DNA of 6,389 nucleotides, from positions 1 through 6,389 of the forward strand of contig CANGUQ010000227.1 of assembly GCA_947456915.1 (NCBI GenBank), given 5' to 3'. Shown one piece after another: positions 5,392 through 6,389 of this stretch. Position numbers and translations under genes: made by a program. Under the pieces are notes generated by a model that worked only from the letters and a program-made list of their open reading frames with translations, was not told where the DNA came from and did no database searches. How positions within the stretch are numbered: position 1 is the first letter of the stretch; each line of letters starts with the position of its first letter. Source of the stretch: Betaproteobacteria bacterium. GTDB taxonomy: Bacteria; Pseudomonadota; Gammaproteobacteria; Burkholderiales; CAIKXV01.

Positions 5392-6354
5392 ATGGCAGTC
5401 TCTGAGGGCAGTTCGATCGTCGATGCGTGCGACGGCGCGGCACGGCCACACAGCAGGCGGCGCCGGTGCACCGTCGCTGCCGTCGCGGTCGCCGGCTGGC
5501 TTGCCGCCGCGGCTCTATATGCGCAGGCACCGGCAGACGAGCCCACGGTCAAGGTGCCCTACGTGCCCACGCCGTGGCCGGTGGTCAAGGCGATGCTCGA
5601 CCTGGGCCAGGTCGGCGAACGCGACTTCCTGATCGACCTGGGCTCCGGCGACGGCCGGGTGGTGATCGAGGCTGCGCGCACGCGCGGCGCGCGCGGCATC
5701 GGCGTCGAACTCGACCCCGATCTGGTCAGACTGTCCAGCGACGAGGCGAAGCGTCTGGGCGTTGCGGCGCGCGCGCAGTTCTCGCGGCAGGACCTGTTCG
5801 AGACCGATCTCACGCCGGCCACCGTGATCACGATGTACCTGCTGCCGCACATCAACATGGCGCTGCGGCCACGGCTCGCCTCCGAACTGCGTCCGGGCAC
5901 CCGTATCGTGTCGCACGATTTCGGCATGGGCGACTGGCAAGCGGATGCCCAGGTGAAGATTCCGGTACCCGAAAAGTCCTACGGTCCGCCCTACAGCACG
6001 CTGTACCTGTGGGTGGTGCCGGCATTCGTCAACGGGATCTGGGAAGGCCGCTACGGCGAGACCGGACAGTACCGGCTGGACCTGCGCCAGCAGTTCCAGC
6101 GCGTGAGCGGCACGCTCACGATCGCCGGCCGCAGCGCGAAGATCGAGGCGACCCCGATCGCGGGCGACCGTCTCGCATTCAGCGCCGTGCTCGACGGCGC
6201 CGGCGGCGTGCGCGCGCGCCACGCGTTCGACGGGCGCTCGCAGGCCGGCGAACTGGTCGGCACGTGGACCGTGACCGCGCTCGGTGCCGCGGTCACGGCG
6301 CCCGTGACGGTACCCGCCCGGGCAGTTCGGGCAGAATCCGCACGCAAGCCGTGA
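5392..6354 (+). CDS. Exported class I SAM-dependent methyltransferase (paralogue)
   Basis: A 320-residue protein. The start ATG 5392 is chosen because the longer open frame (from 5257) runs through a terminator and because this ATG precedes a signal sequence: a long basic n-region ending SRRRR (21-25), a hydrophobic core (about 26-43) and a likely cleavage site at LYA-Q (44/45). The Shine-Dalgarno sequence is weak (GGCGGG). The catalytic domain follows: YVPTP (57-61), SAM loop LIDLGSGDGR (80-89), ribose-binding acid Glu106 in GVELDPDLV, DLFETDL (134-140), MYLLP (148-152) and SHDFGMGDW (174-182), then WVVP (207-210). The remaining 110 residues look like a beta-rich tail (YRLDLRQQFQRVSGTLTIAG) ending in an Ala/Val/Pro-rich stretch. 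It is an evident paralogue of the protein encoded at the left edge, about 85 of 155 catalytic-domain positions identical by hand alignment. The substrate is unknown; it resembles FAM173/DOT1-like lysine methyltransferases. Export of a SAM enzyme is unexplained. Confidence 0.87.
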   Translation: MAVSEGSSIVDACDGAARPHSRRRRCTVAAVAVAGWLAAAALYAQAPADEPTVKVPYVPTPWPVVKAMLDLGQVGERDFLIDLGSGDGRVVIEAARTRGARGIGVELDPDLVRLSSDEAKRLGVAARAQFSRQDLFETDLTPATVITMYLLPHINMALRPRLASELRPGTRIVSHDFGMGDWQADAQVKIPVPEKSYGPPYSTLYLWVVPAFVNGIWEGRYGETGQYRLDLRQQFQRVSGTLTIAGRSAKIEATPIAGDRLAFSAVLDGAGGVRARHAFDGRSQAGELVGTWTVTALGAAVTAPVTVPARAVRAESARKP

Positions 6355-6389
6355 GCGTGCGTGCCGGGCGAGCGCTGCGCCGGGGTGTC

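Noticed and set aside
3457..5451. Very long open reading frame on the minus strand opposite the symporter.
   Set aside because: It is a shadow of high-GC coding bias. Its translation is dominated by Arg, His, Asp and Gln without recognisable domains, and it runs across the terminator, while the + strand frame encodes a clear SSS transporter.
6355..6389. Terminal 35 bases after the second methyltransferase.
   Set aside because: Too short to hold a gene, and no terminator stem with a T-tract is visible before the window ends.

Overview
The window is GC-rich, gene-dense bacterial DNA, most likely from a betaproteobacterium of the Burkholderiales/Rhodocyclales type. That guess rests on GC-dominated third codon positions, an orphan Bug/TctC periplasmic solute-binding protein (a family greatly expanded in Burkholderiales), and a small/large-subunit sodium:solute symporter pair of the DUF4212 + VC_2705 type. 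It is an inference from gene content and composition, not a taxonomic identification. All recognisable genes lie on the + strand. I see no rRNA or tRNA gene, CRISPR array, transposase or phage gene.

Layout. (1) 2-913: a class I SAM-dependent methyltransferase whose 5' end, including most of a signal peptide, lies outside the window. (2) 914-1211: a 298-bp intergenic region with a weak candidate promoter and three tandem 36-bp hairpin-forming repeats. (3) 1212-2207: an exported Bug/TctC-family binding protein. (4) 2285-2602: a 105-residue two-helix membrane protein of unknown function. (5) 2603-2911: a 309-bp intergenic region with a plausible sigma-70 promoter and a roughly 210-nt leader rich in inverted repeats. 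(6) 2912-3178 and 3175-5250: a translationally coupled operon of the small symporter subunit (DUF4212) and the large sodium:solute symporter subunit, closed by a textbook intrinsic terminator at 5290-5320. (7) 5392-6354: a second methyltransferase, clearly paralogous to the first and again with an export signal, apparently driven by a promoter that abuts the terminator. The last 35 bases hold nothing I can call.

How it fits together. The core is a carboxylate-uptake type neighbourhood. It has a sodium-coupled symporter (ActP-like core, probably for acetate or another short organic acid) and a periplasmic binding protein for a small organic acid, without its TctA/TctB membrane partners. The symporter carries two sizeable extracytoplasmic elaborations: a charged, helix-prone insertion of about 130 residues, and a loop with a canonical EF-hand-like calcium-binding pattern. 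The two flanking methyltransferases have intact SAM-binding motifs but signal peptides, which is a real puzzle because SAM is a cytoplasmic cofactor. I found no convincing evidence of an entirely new multi-gene system. The points most worth a second look are the exported methyltransferase pair, the EF-hand-like loop, the structured symporter leader and the 36-bp hairpin repeats.
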